Both the position numbers and the translations under genes were made by a program. This document shows positions 17,325 to 25,164 of a stretch of DNA of 64,000 nt, piece after piece. Under the pieces are notes generated by a model, which worked only from the letters and a program-made list of their open reading frames with translations, ran no database searches and was not told the origin of the DNA. Position 1 is the first letter of the stretch, and each line of letters begins with the position of its first letter. Source of the DNA: CAVYXZ01 sp963772595 (GTDB lineage Bacteria > Chloroflexota > Anaerolineae > Aggregatilineales > Phototrophicaceae); contig CAVYXZ010000005.1 of assembly GCA_963772595.1 (NCBI GenBank), forward strand, positions 235,496-299,495, written 5' to 3'.

Positions 17325-17440
17325 GAAAGGTCAAGGGCAAAGGATTTAACGCAAAGGCGCAAAGACGCGAAGAAGGGCAGAGTCAAGGTCAAGGGATTTG
17401 ATGCAGAGCCTCGCAGAGACACGGCGTGCCGTGTCCGGCA
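17325..17440. repeat. Dispersed repeat, GCAAAGGCGCAAAGACGCG type
   Basis: It contains GTCAAGGGCAAAGGATTTAAC, GCAAAGGCGCAAAGACGCG and the palindrome GACACGGC/GCCGTGTC (17420-17437). Inverted relatives lie at 17705-17780 and 17835-17885. It is non-coding. Confidence 0.55.
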
Positions 17441-17569
17441 GGCTAACATTCAATATCAGGACCGTGATACATCTCCATATAGATTACAATAGCACTGTTC
17501 GGACAGGGGAACCGATCTTTGATGGACCTACAGGAACCACAGGATGGCCTTTACCGCATTATCACACGC

Positions 17570-17776
17570 TCAGCGGAGTTTGAGTCGACTGAGGAAACGA
17601 TCCATCCGCAGAAATTCATCTAACTCATCCTGGCCTTCTGTGCTGAGCGGCCCCTGGCGATTCTGCTCCAACAACGTTTCTAGCTGCGCCGCTGCGTCAG
17701 ATCTTTTGACCTGGCATTTCTTTGCGTCTTCGCGCCTTTGCGTTGAATTGACCTTGCCTTTGACCTTCGCCCTCAA
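17570..17776 (-). pseudogene. Hypothetical C-terminal fragment fused to repeat DNA
   Basis: The last about 45 residues (DAAAQLETLLEQNRQGPLST, then DELDEFLRMDRFLSRLKLR) look like the end of a short all-helical protein. The first about 23 codons are read from the GCAAAGGCGCGAAGACGCAAAG repeat. The original 5' part seems replaced by the repeat, so this is probably a truncated relic. The family is not identified with confidence. Confidence 0.35.
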
Positions 17777-17783
17777 TCCAGTA

Positions 17784-17885
17784 TGACCAGGGGCGACGCA
17801 AGCATCGCCCCTACGGCATCGAGGTGGATTTCTCCTCTGCGTCTTTGCGTTGAATTGCTTGACCTTGCCCTTGATCTTCTAATCC
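17784..17885. repeat. Hairpin repeat plus GCAAAGACGC-type repeat
   Basis: GGGGCGA...TCGCCCCTAC (17787-17813) forms a hairpin of the GTAGGGGC family, followed by TCTGCGTCTTTGCGTTGAATT and CTTGACCTTGCCCTTGA, an inverted relative of the 17325 repeat. It abuts the helicase stop codon. Confidence 0.5.
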
Positions 17886-20135
17886 AGTGTGACCAGTTTG
17901 GCGAAGCTGGCCGCCAGCGTCTTGATACCCACGCCCTCGAAGGCGACGCTCACCTCTTCGTCGTTGCCCATCGGCTTGCTCTCGATGACCGTGCCGGTGC
18001 CGAACTTGCTGTGGCGCACCTTCATCCCGGTCTTGTACTTCAGGGCCGGGGCGGCGGGCTTCGGCGGAGCGGGCTTGCGGGGCGCACCAGCACGTGCCGG
18101 GGAATTGCAGGATTTTCGAGCGCGGCGGCGGGACGGCTGGGCGTGCTGTCCCAGGTGGTCTGGCGTTCGAAGCTGTAAGCCTCGCGCTGGTGGGCGCTGC
18201 CGCTGGAGACCCGGCCCTCGGTCAGTTCGCCGGGGATGTCCGCCAGGAAACGTGAGGGCAGATTGGCGTCACTGCTGCCAAACAAAAAGCGGCGGAAGGC
18301 ATAGGTCAGGTAGACCTCGTCTTTGGCGCGGGTGATGCCGACGTAGAACAGGCGGCGTTCTTCGGCCATCGCCTCCGGCTCATCCATCGAGCGCAGATGC
18401 GGCAGCAGGCCGTCCTCCATCCCGGCGATGAACACGACCGGGAACTCCAAGCCTTTGGCCGAGTGCAGCGTCAGCAGCGTGACGGCGTCGGCGTTCTCGT
18501 CCAGCGTATCGACATCGGCCACCAGCGCCGTATCGGCCAGGAAATCGCCCAGCGGCTGTCTCCTGCATCTGCGCCAGTTCGAGCTGCCCGCGCAGTTCTT
18601 GCAGGTTCTCCTCGCGCTCGGTGATCTGCTCCGGGCGGTCGCTGATCTCGTGCAGATAGAGGCGGTAGCTGGTATTGAGCATCATGCGGTCGAAGAGTCC
18701 GACCAGATCGCCCTGCTCGGCAATCTCCTGCCAGCCGCGCAGCATCTCGGCGAAGGCGGCGAAACTGCTCTGCGCCCGGTTCGAAAGCGAGGTCGCCGTG
18801 CCGTCCCGCAGGGCCATCAGCGCCTCGCCAATGGACATCTGTTTCCTGAGCCGCCCAGCCCTGGAAATCGGCCAGCGATTTTTTGCCGATGCCGCGCTTG
18901 GGCACGTTGATGATGCGCTCGAAGCTGACCGAATCATCGGGGTTGTTGACCAGCCGCAGGTAGGCCAGCACGTCGCGGACCTCGCGGCGTTTGTAGAAGC
19001 CCACGCCGCCGACCAGCTTGTAGGGAATGTTCTGCTCGACAAAGGCGGCTTCCATCGCGCGCGACTGGGCGTTGGTGCGGTACATGACGGCGAAATCGCG
19101 GTACGTGCGCCGCTGGTGATGCCGGATCTCCTCGACCTTCTGCGCGGCGAATTCGCCCTCTTCGTTCTCGTCATAGGCTTCGTAGAGGAAGACTCTTCGC
19201 GCCGCCTGTCGCGGTCGGTGAACAGGGCTTTCTGCTGCCGGTGCGGATTCTTGTCGATGACCGCCCGCGCCGCATCCAGCACGATCTGCGTCGAGCGGTA
19301 ATTCTGCTCCAGCAGGATCATCTGCGCGTCGGGGTAATCCTGGCGGAAGTTGAGCACGTTGCGGTAATCGGCCCCACGAAAGGCATAGATGCCCTGGTCC
19401 TCGTCGCCGACGACGAAGATGTTGTTCTGCGGCTGGCCGAACATCTGCACCAGCTTGTACTGGGCCATGTTGGTGTCCTGGAACTCGTCCACCAGCACGT
19501 GCTCGTAGAATTTGCCGTATTTCTCGGCGGTGGCCGCGATTATCGCGCAGCAGCAGCACCGTCTGCATCAGCAGATCGTCGAAGTCCATCGCGTTGTTGG
19601 CGACCAGAATCTCCTGGTAGAGCGGGTAGACGCGGGCGACGATCTCGTTGAAATAATCGCGCGCCTGGAACTCCGCGGCCGTCACCAGTTCGTTCTTGGC
19701 GTTGGAGATAGCCCCCAGCACCCGGCGCGGCGTGTAGCGCTTGGAGTCGATGTTGAGTTCGCGCATGGCCTGGCCGACCACGCTCAACTGGTCGTCGGTG
19801 TCGTAGATCACATAGTCGCTGCGGTAAGGAAGCTGTTCTGTTTCGCGGCGCAGAATACGGGCGCAGATGGCATGAAAGGTGCCGATTTGCAGGCCGCGCA
19901 GCCGGTTATCCAGCAAGCTTTCGGCACGCTGGCGCATCTCACTGGCGGCCTTGTTGGTGAAGGTCACGGCCATGATCGCGCCGGGGTAAACGCCCTGGTC
20001 TTTCACCAGATAGGCAATGCGATGCGTCAGCACGCGCGTCTTGCCGCTGCCCGGCCCGGCGTACACGATGACCGGTCCATTGCCCGCTTCGACCGCTGCG
20101 CGCTGCTGTGGGTTCAGGCCTGCCAGTAAATCCAT
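17879..20135 (-). CDS. pcrA: ATP-dependent DNA helicase PcrA/UvrD, about five frameshifts
   Basis: A superfamily 1A 3'-5' helicase for repair and replication restart. In order: NPQQRAAVEAGNGPVIVYAG and Walker A GPGSGKTRVL near the N-terminus, TFTNKAASEMRQRAE, VDEFQDTNMAQYKLV (Walker B), GDEDQGIYAFRGADYRN, NYRSTQ, RTNAQSRAMEAAF, TLHSAKGLEFPVVF, EERRLFYVGITRAKDEVYL and the C-terminal tudor-like GMKVRHSKFGTGTV, ending FAKLVTLD. All PcrA motifs are present, but in shifting frames, with breaks near 19540, 19195, 18850, 18555 and 18090. The total of about 752 codons is normal. Intact motifs with only one-base breaks suggest sequence errors rather than decay. Confidence 0.85.
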
Positions 20136-20239
20136 GCCATGCTCCTCGTTGAATGTCCGCCTCTATTGTGACATGGACGGGGGCCATTGTTCAAGTTGGA
20201 TCATGGCGTTATGCTCTGAGCCGGAAGGAGGCAGACCGC

Positions 20240-20881
20240 ATGACTCCAGAACGCAGTAGTGCTCAGGAGCGCTGGCTCCGTTTTTTCAATCAGGTCGTCT
20301 ACGCTTCGATGGCCCCGGTCTACAACAGCCTCGACTGGCTGACTTTCGGCGCATGGTGGCGGCTGGTGCGCCGTGCGCTGGACTACGTGCCGCCGGATCA
20401 GCGCGTGTTGGAGGTCGCCTTTGGGCCAGGCAAACTTCAGGTCGAACTGGCCCGGCGTTCGACGCTGTGTGCAGGCATCGACCTGGCCTGGGGCATGTGC
20501 CGCTATACCGACCGGCGGCTGCATCAGGCCGGACTGCCCCAGCGAATCGTGCGCGGCAGTGCCTTCAAACTGCCCTACCCGGCGGACTGCTTCGACATCG
20601 TCGTGAGCACCTTCGCCCTATCCGGTCTGCACCCGGTCGAGCCGGTCTATACCGAGATGGCGCGCGTGCTGCGGCAAGGCGGCCAGTTGGTGGTGGTGGA
20701 CATCGGCCTGCCCTCGAACGGCAGCCGGGCCGGAATCTTCTGGGCGCGCCTGTGGGAACGCATGGGCGATTATCTCTACGATCAGGCGGCACAGATGCAG
20801 CAAGCAGGGTTGAGCGTGACCACTGTCACGGAATTCGGGCCGGGCCAGCATATCCGCGTCGTCGTGGGCGAAAAGCATTGA
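20240..20881 (+). CDS. Class I SAM-dependent methyltransferase
   Basis: 213 residues from the ATG at 20240, preceded by GGAAGGAGG. The N-terminal FNQVVYASMAPVYNSLDWLTFG resembles UbiE/menaquinone-type methyltransferases. The SAM motif is VLEVAFGPGKLQVELA, with the acidic AGIDLAWGM next. FDIVVSTFALSGLHPVEPVYTEMARVLRQGGQLVVVDIG completes the fold. It is divergent from pcrA and 41 bases before the ASKHA-like gene. A phospholipid or quinone substrate is possible but unproven. Confidence 0.75.
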   Translation: MTPERSSAQERWLRFFNQVVYASMAPVYNSLDWLTFGAWWRLVRRALDYVPPDQRVLEVAFGPGKLQVELARRSTLCAGIDLAWGMCRYTDRRLHQAGLPQRIVRGSAFKLPYPADCFDIVVSTFALSGLHPVEPVYTEMARVLRQGGQLVVVDIGLPSNGSRAGIFWARLWERMGDYLYDQAAQMQQAGLSVTTVTEFGPGQHIRVVVGEKH

Positions 20882-20922
20882 GCGCTGGCTGAAGGCGTGC
20901 CGATACGCTACAATGCCGGGCT

Positions 20923-21951
20923 ATGAACGCTGACTTTGATCCGCGTTATCCCCCGACCAGCAATTCCCTCAACCGCCTGCGGCTGGAGGCGGCATCAGTG
21001 CCGGACGCGCTGCGCGGGCAGTGGGGCTACACGCTGCTTTCCGCGCAGACCCTGAAGATGCTCATCGAGCCATATACGCCAGATGTCGCCATATTCTATG
21101 AAGAAACCGCGCGTGAAGCGGATTGGGCCGTCAAGATTACGACCACACTGGGCACCCGGCTTGGCACGCTGCTGCTGACCCTGCTGCGCAACGACGCGCA
21201 GACTCAGCAGGCCAATGCGGAGAAACCGGCAGGCTTCTGGGATTACTGGTCAGGCGTGCAGACGGTCTATCTCGGCGGCGGTATGCTGCGGGGCCGCGTG
21301 GGACAGCTCATCGCCGCGCAGGCGCAGACGACACTCCAAAGCCTGGCGCAGGAACCGGCCTATCGCGTGATCCGGGCCGAGCATCCGCAAATGTTGCCCT
21401 TGTTGGGCGCGGCGCGAACGATCCAAACAGGCCAGCGCGCCTGTGTACTCGACTTCGGCGGAAGCTATGTCAAACGCGCCATCGCTCACTATACGCCGGA
21501 GGGTCTGCGCCGTATGCAAATCCTCAACTCGCTGCCGAGCAACTTCCCCGCCGATGCTGCGCTTGCCCAGGACGTTTTTGAACGCATGGTGGAAATCATC
21601 GCCCGGTCTTATGCGGACGCGGACGCCCTGACGATTGCGGTCAGTATCGCCTCCTATGTCGATGCGCAGGGCCAACCGCTGCTGACGCAGGGCGGTCTAT
21701 ACATGAATCTGGCGCGCCTGACGCAGAATCTCCCAGCGGCCTTATCCCAGGCCGTGAGTGAACACCTGGGAAAAACACTCCAGGTCCGGGTGCTGCATGA
21801 TTGCACGTCTGCGGCGCTCTTCTTCAGCCCCACAGACTATGCCGCAGTGATGATGATCGGCACCGCTTTAGGGGCCGGTTATCCGGTGTCGCGGCCTAAC
21901 TTGAACCTGCGTCCGGTATCGCAAGAGCTGACGGTCGAGGGCGATTCGTAA
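20923..21951 (+). CDS. Hypothetical protein with ASKHA-like (hexokinase-fold) motifs
   Basis: A 342-residue protein that I do not recognise by name. ACVLDFGGSYVKRAIAHY (about residues 167-184) resembles a phosphate-1 loop of actin/sugar-kinase folds. MMIGTALGAGYPV near the C-terminus resembles the adenosine loop, and ALTIAVSIASYV is a plausible core strand. The N-terminal third (RGQWGYTLLSAQTLKMLIEPY) is unlike known kinases. It could be a sugar kinase relative or a non-enzymatic actin-like protein. A CTACAAT -10-like box lies just upstream of the ATG. Confidence 0.5.
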   Translation: MNADFDPRYPPTSNSLNRLRLEAASVPDALRGQWGYTLLSAQTLKMLIEPYTPDVAIFYEETAREADWAVKITTTLGTRLGTLLLTLLRNDAQTQQANAEKPAGFWDYWSGVQTVYLGGGMLRGRVGQLIAAQAQTTLQSLAQEPAYRVIRAEHPQMLPLLGAARTIQTGQRACVLDFGGSYVKRAIAHYTPEGLRRMQILNSLPSNFPADAALAQDVFERMVEIIARSYADADALTIAVSIASYVDAQGQPLLTQGGLYMNLARLTQNLPAALSQAVSEHLGKTLQVRVLHDCTSAALFFSPTDYAAVMMIGTALGAGYPVSRPNLNLRPVSQELTVEGDS

Positions 21952-22011
21952 GTTGTCCTGTCATGGCGTAGGGGCGATCCGGCGTGTTCGCCCGGTGAAA
22001 GATCGCTTCGA

Positions 22012-22101
22012 TTAGCCGAAGAGCGCCAGCAGCCGTTCACCGCGCTGCGTCAGACGGTGAAAGACCTACTTGCCGGTGTGCTGTGATTCGACAAGCCCGG
22101 C
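22012..22101 (-). pseudogene. Detached 3' end of a DUF5937/ArsR regulator gene
   Basis: The reading frame GLVESQHTGK, stop, VFHRLTQRGERLLALFG matches the end of the intact regulator at 24196-25155. The shared 80 bases differ at only five sites, all transitions, one of which turns TGG into TAG. No 5' part exists. The 2 kb between the fragment and the intact gene is an accessory patch with an IS element. Confidence 0.8.
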
Positions 22102-22112
22102 AGACAAGGGTT

Positions 22113-22340
22113 CTAATCTTTAGATTCATTCTTATTGGATATCTCAGCGCGAATGGTATCGATACGATTATTTGCCATCTGGACAAGATGCGTCAGCCCA
22201 AGAGACTCAAAAACTATGCGGGCTTGTTGATAGTACTCAAGTGCCTTTGTGTACTGACCCAAACTCTGATAGATATCCCCCAAATTGTAACGAATACTAG
22301 CTAAATCTAGTTGGGAAGACTTCGGTGACATGTGAACCAT
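22113..22340 (-). pseudogene. TPR-repeat protein, C-terminal part
   Basis: About 75 residues with two tetratricopeptide motifs (LASIRYNLGDIYQSLGQYTKALEYYQQA and the following helix). The same frame stays open upstream to residue-like NLNRAIAAYDAAM and stops at the left end of the IS element (near 22405). The 5' part is probably lost or lies across the IS. Base composition is AT-richer than the neighbours, a sign of acquisition. Confidence 0.5.
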
Positions 22341-22404
22341 AGCAGCGTCATAAGCGGCAATAGCTCTATTCAGATTTGTTGTTGTATTTTCAATTTCCGG
22401 TCAA

Positions 22405-23802
22405 GTCCGAAAGTTTCTGTAAAAACAGGTTGGCGTGACACGGCTTAAACAGCCTGAGGCTGGGCCTCAAACTGTCCCTCGGTGGCTGGCAACTCCAGCC
22501 CTAACTGCCGACGTAGCTGCTTCAACATGGCGACCTCCACGTCGCTCATACGGACGTTCTGCCAGCGCTCGCTGGTCTGCATCAAGGTGGCAAAGACCAA
22601 CTTCAAGCAGCTTTTTTCATCCCAGAAACGGGGGATGGTTTTGGTGCGGCGGCGCTGCTCCTCGAAGGCGCGCTCAATGAGATTAGTGGTGCGTATGCGC
22701 TTGTGGTGCAGCGGCGGGCAACGCAGAAAACTGAGGCAGGCTTCCAGATCGTCCTGCAAACAAGTCGTCGCACTGGGAAACGCCTGGCCATAGTGAGCGA
22801 TGAAATCCTCAACCAGCAGGTCCGCGGTGGCCCGGTTGGGCGCATTGAAGATGGCCTGGACGGAGCGCTTGACCGCCTGCTGCTGCGTCTGGGGGACTTT
22901 GGACAGGATGTTGGTCGTTTTGTGCATCAAACAGCGCTGGCGCAGGCTGTCGGGATACACTTCCTCAATCACGGCGATCAGGGCCGGTGCGCCATCGCTG
23001 GTAATCATCGTCGGTACACGCAGACCGCGCCGCTGCATATCGCGCACAAACTCGCGCCAGGCAGCGCTGCTTTCTTTGTTGCCCAGCGCCAGATGTAACA
23101 GCACCTTGCGCCCATCGCGGCATATCCCCCAGGCACACAACAGCGCTTCCTTGACGTTGCCTACCCGCCGCAGGCTTTCGTAGACTGCATCCACAAACAG
23201 ATACTCGACCTCAAACGCGCTCAGATCGCGCTGACAGAAATGCTGGTAATCCTCCCACAGACTGTCGGTGATCTCGCTCACCGCGCTGCGGCTCAACAAC
23301 ATCTCCCCGCTGTAGGGATCGCGGAAGGCGTCCTCCACATCCCGGGTCGACAGGCCCCGGCTGTACATCTGCGTCACCAGGTACTCCAGTGCATCGCTAT
23401 TGCCGCGCAGAAACTCCAGCAGTTTCGAACGGTAGGGCTGCTCACTGGCCCGCACCTGTGGCACCTCGAAGGCGATCTCCCCCTCCGCGCTGCGGATGCG
23501 TCCCGGTTTGTAGCCGTTGCGGTAGCCGCTGCCCTCCCCCTGCCGCTCATAGCGCTCACGCCCTAGATAATCCGTCACTTCCTGCTCCAACGCCTGCTGC
23601 ACCATCCCTTGCACCGCCAGTCGCACAAACTGGCTCAAAGGCTGCTCACTGCTGGCGATCCCTTCCTGTAAAAAGGCGCTTATCGCTTGCTCAACCCGCT
23701 CGCTCGGTGCTATTCTCTGGCTCATGGCGTGTCGTTCTCCTTCTGGAATTCGTCTTTCACAAGGATAGCGCACGCCTTCCCTTTTTACAGAAGTTTACTG
23801 AC
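22405..23802 (-). mobile_element. IS256-family insertion sequence
   Basis: A 1.4 kb element with imperfect terminal repeats. The left end is GTCCGAAAGTTTCTGTAAAAA from 22405, and the reverse of the right end is GTCAGTAAACTTCTGTAAAAA ending at 23802. One transposase gene fills it. No 8-bp target duplication is visible (CCGGTCAA left, ATCACCAA right). The flanks are a TPR fragment and a coiled-coil gene. Confidence 0.85.
22445..23725 (-). CDS. IS256-family (mutator type) transposase
   Basis: 426 residues from the ATG at 23725. The family pattern QALEQEVTDYLGRERYERQG near the N-terminus is clear. The DDE residues are in YLFVDAVYESLR, TSDGAPALI and LIERAFEEQRRR. RCLMHKTTNILSKVP sits between the second Asp and the Glu, as usual. 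It is full length and apparently intact. It cuts and pastes the element through a circular intermediate. Confidence 0.95.
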   Translation of the reverse strand: MSQRIAPSERVEQAISAFLQEGIASSEQPLSQFVRLAVQGMVQQALEQEVTDYLGRERYERQGEGSGYRNGYKPGRIRSAEGEIAFEVPQVRASEQPYRSKLLEFLRGNSDALEYLVTQMYSRGLSTRDVEDAFRDPYSGEMLLSRSAVSEITDSLWEDYQHFCQRDLSAFEVEYLFVDAVYESLRRVGNVKEALLCAWGICRDGRKVLLHLALGNKESSAAWREFVRDMQRRGLRVPTMITSDGAPALIAVIEEVYPDSLRQRCLMHKTTNILSKVPQTQQQAVKRSVQAIFNAPNRATADLLVEDFIAHYGQAFPSATTCLQDDLEACLSFLRCPPLHHKRIRTTNLIERAFEEQRRRTKTIPRFWDEKSCLKLVFATLMQTSERWQNVRMSDVEVAMLKQLRRQLGLELPATEGQFEAQPQAV

Positions 23803-24096
23803 ATCACCAATAGTAGAGGCTACTGAGTTCTTCCTAAGATTTTTGATCTCGGTCTCAAGTACTTGGTTACGTCCATAGAGTCTTCTAATTGTGTCAGTCA
23901 GTCTCTTGACCTCGTCTTTAAGCGTTCTTTTCTCGTTCTCACTCTCTTCATCAAACCGCAGTAATCGATCCAGTGCAATGTTTTGATAGTCAATATTCCC
24001 GAATCTTGCGGATGTTTCCATGTGCTGTAATTGAATCAGTTGCTGCCGAGTGAGATTTACTTCCTCAAATTCATCATCGGATGGTGACTGGCTCAT
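23785..24096 (-). CDS. Hypothetical coiled-coil protein, truncated by IS end
   Basis: About 103 residues starting MSQSPSDDEFEEVNLTRQQL. A coiled coil spans residues about 50-90 (EESENEKRTLKDEVKRLTDT, RRLYGRNQVLETEIKNLRK). The last codons (VSKLL and stop) come from the IS terminal repeat, so the native C-terminus is lost. It may once have been the 5' part of the TPR gene on the far side of the IS, but no target duplication proves this. Confidence 0.5.
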   Translation of the reverse strand: MSQSPSDDEFEEVNLTRQQLIQLQHMETSARFGNIDYQNIALDRLLRFDEESENEKRTLKDEVKRLTDTIRRLYGRNQVLETEIKNLRKNSVASTIGDVSKLL

Positions 24097-24195
24097 TAGC
24101 AACTTGTTTCCAGAATAGTAATATCAACCGCGAGATAATAATATTTCATATGTGGATGAAAGACAAATAGAATCTGTGGTCTAAATCACATGAAG

Positions 24196-25155
24196 TCAAA
24201 CAAACAGCGCCAGCAGTTGTTCGCCGCGCTGCGTCAGGCGGTGAAAGACCCACTTGCCGGTGTGCTGTGATTCGACAAGCCCGGCCTCGCGCAAGCGGGC
24301 GATGTGCAGCGAGACGTTACCCGGCGTGACGTCCAGGCGCTCGGCCAGGTCCCCGGTGCTGCGCGGCGTCTCCAGCAGCGCGAGGACCCGCGCCCGGCCC
24401 TCGCCAAAGGCGGCGATTAGCATGGCATCAGGCGATTCCACCTCCTGGCTCCACAAGCCGGCCCCGCGCGCGCTGTAGGCGACGGTCAGACCATCCGGGT
24501 CGTCATGTTCCGGCAGCATGATGTCTTTCCACATGAAGACCAGCGGGATCAGAGTCAGGCCGCGGCCTGCCGGGTAAAACTCGCCTGCGTGATGCGTATC
24601 AAAGACCACACAGTCATCGGCCCAGGAGATCGTGTGATGCAGATCGTTAAACAGGCTGTCTGCACCCTCAAAGGCCAACTGCCGGGCATGATAGATCACG
24701 TCGCCTTCCAGCACGGCGTTCATGCGCGGCCAGTGCTGCGCCAGGGTGGCCTCCCAGTAGAAGCGCAGTTCGTCGATGAGCGATTCCATCGCGGCGCTGG
24801 GCTGCTGGCGAAACTGCTCGGTGACGCGGCTCTCCGGCAGCAGGCCGATGTCGCGCTGGAGAATCTCGGGCGTGGTATCGCGCAGACGGGCCAGTTCGCC
24901 TTCGAAGCTGGGACGCGGTGTCTGCGGCGTGGGGGCCATAAAATCAGCGAAATGCCCTGTGTCGGTAATCAGCGCGCTCAGGTAAGGGAGTTCGCGGCCC
25001 GCCAGCGCTTCCGCCGCCTCGTTGACCCAGGGCAGATGCACTGCATAGAGCGAGGGATTCATCAGGGTCCAGTAGCTAGCCGCCAATTCCCACAGCGGAC
25101 TGAAGGCGAAGCGCAGGTTATTAAGGTCCGCCGGGGTCATATGGATCCGGATCAT
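24196..25155 (-). CDS. DUF5937 / ArsR-family winged-helix regulator
   Basis: A 319-residue protein. The N-terminal region (LRFAFSPLWELAASYWTLMNP) and middle fit DUF5937. The C-terminal 65 residues are an ArsR-type winged helix: RVLALLETPRSTGDLAERLDVTPGNVSLHIARLREAGLVES. No cysteine metal motif is seen, so the signal is probably not a metal. It ends 9 bases after the GH15 gene's stop region begins, on the same strand downstream of it. A second copy of its 3' end lies at 22012-22101. Confidence 0.75.
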   Translation of the reverse strand: MIRIHMTPADLNNLRFAFSPLWELAASYWTLMNPSLYAVHLPWVNEAAEALAGRELPYLSALITDTGHFADFMAPTPQTPRPSFEGELARLRDTTPEILQRDIGLLPESRVTEQFRQQPSAAMESLIDELRFYWEATLAQHWPRMNAVLEGDVIYHARQLAFEGADSLFNDLHHTISWADDCVVFDTHHAGEFYPAGRGLTLIPLVFMWKDIMLPEHDDPDGLTVAYSARGAGLWSQEVESPDAMLIAAFGEGRARVLALLETPRSTGDLAERLDVTPGNVSLHIARLREAGLVESQHTGKWVFHRLTQRGEQLLALFV

Positions 25156-25164
25156 CGCGCCGCG

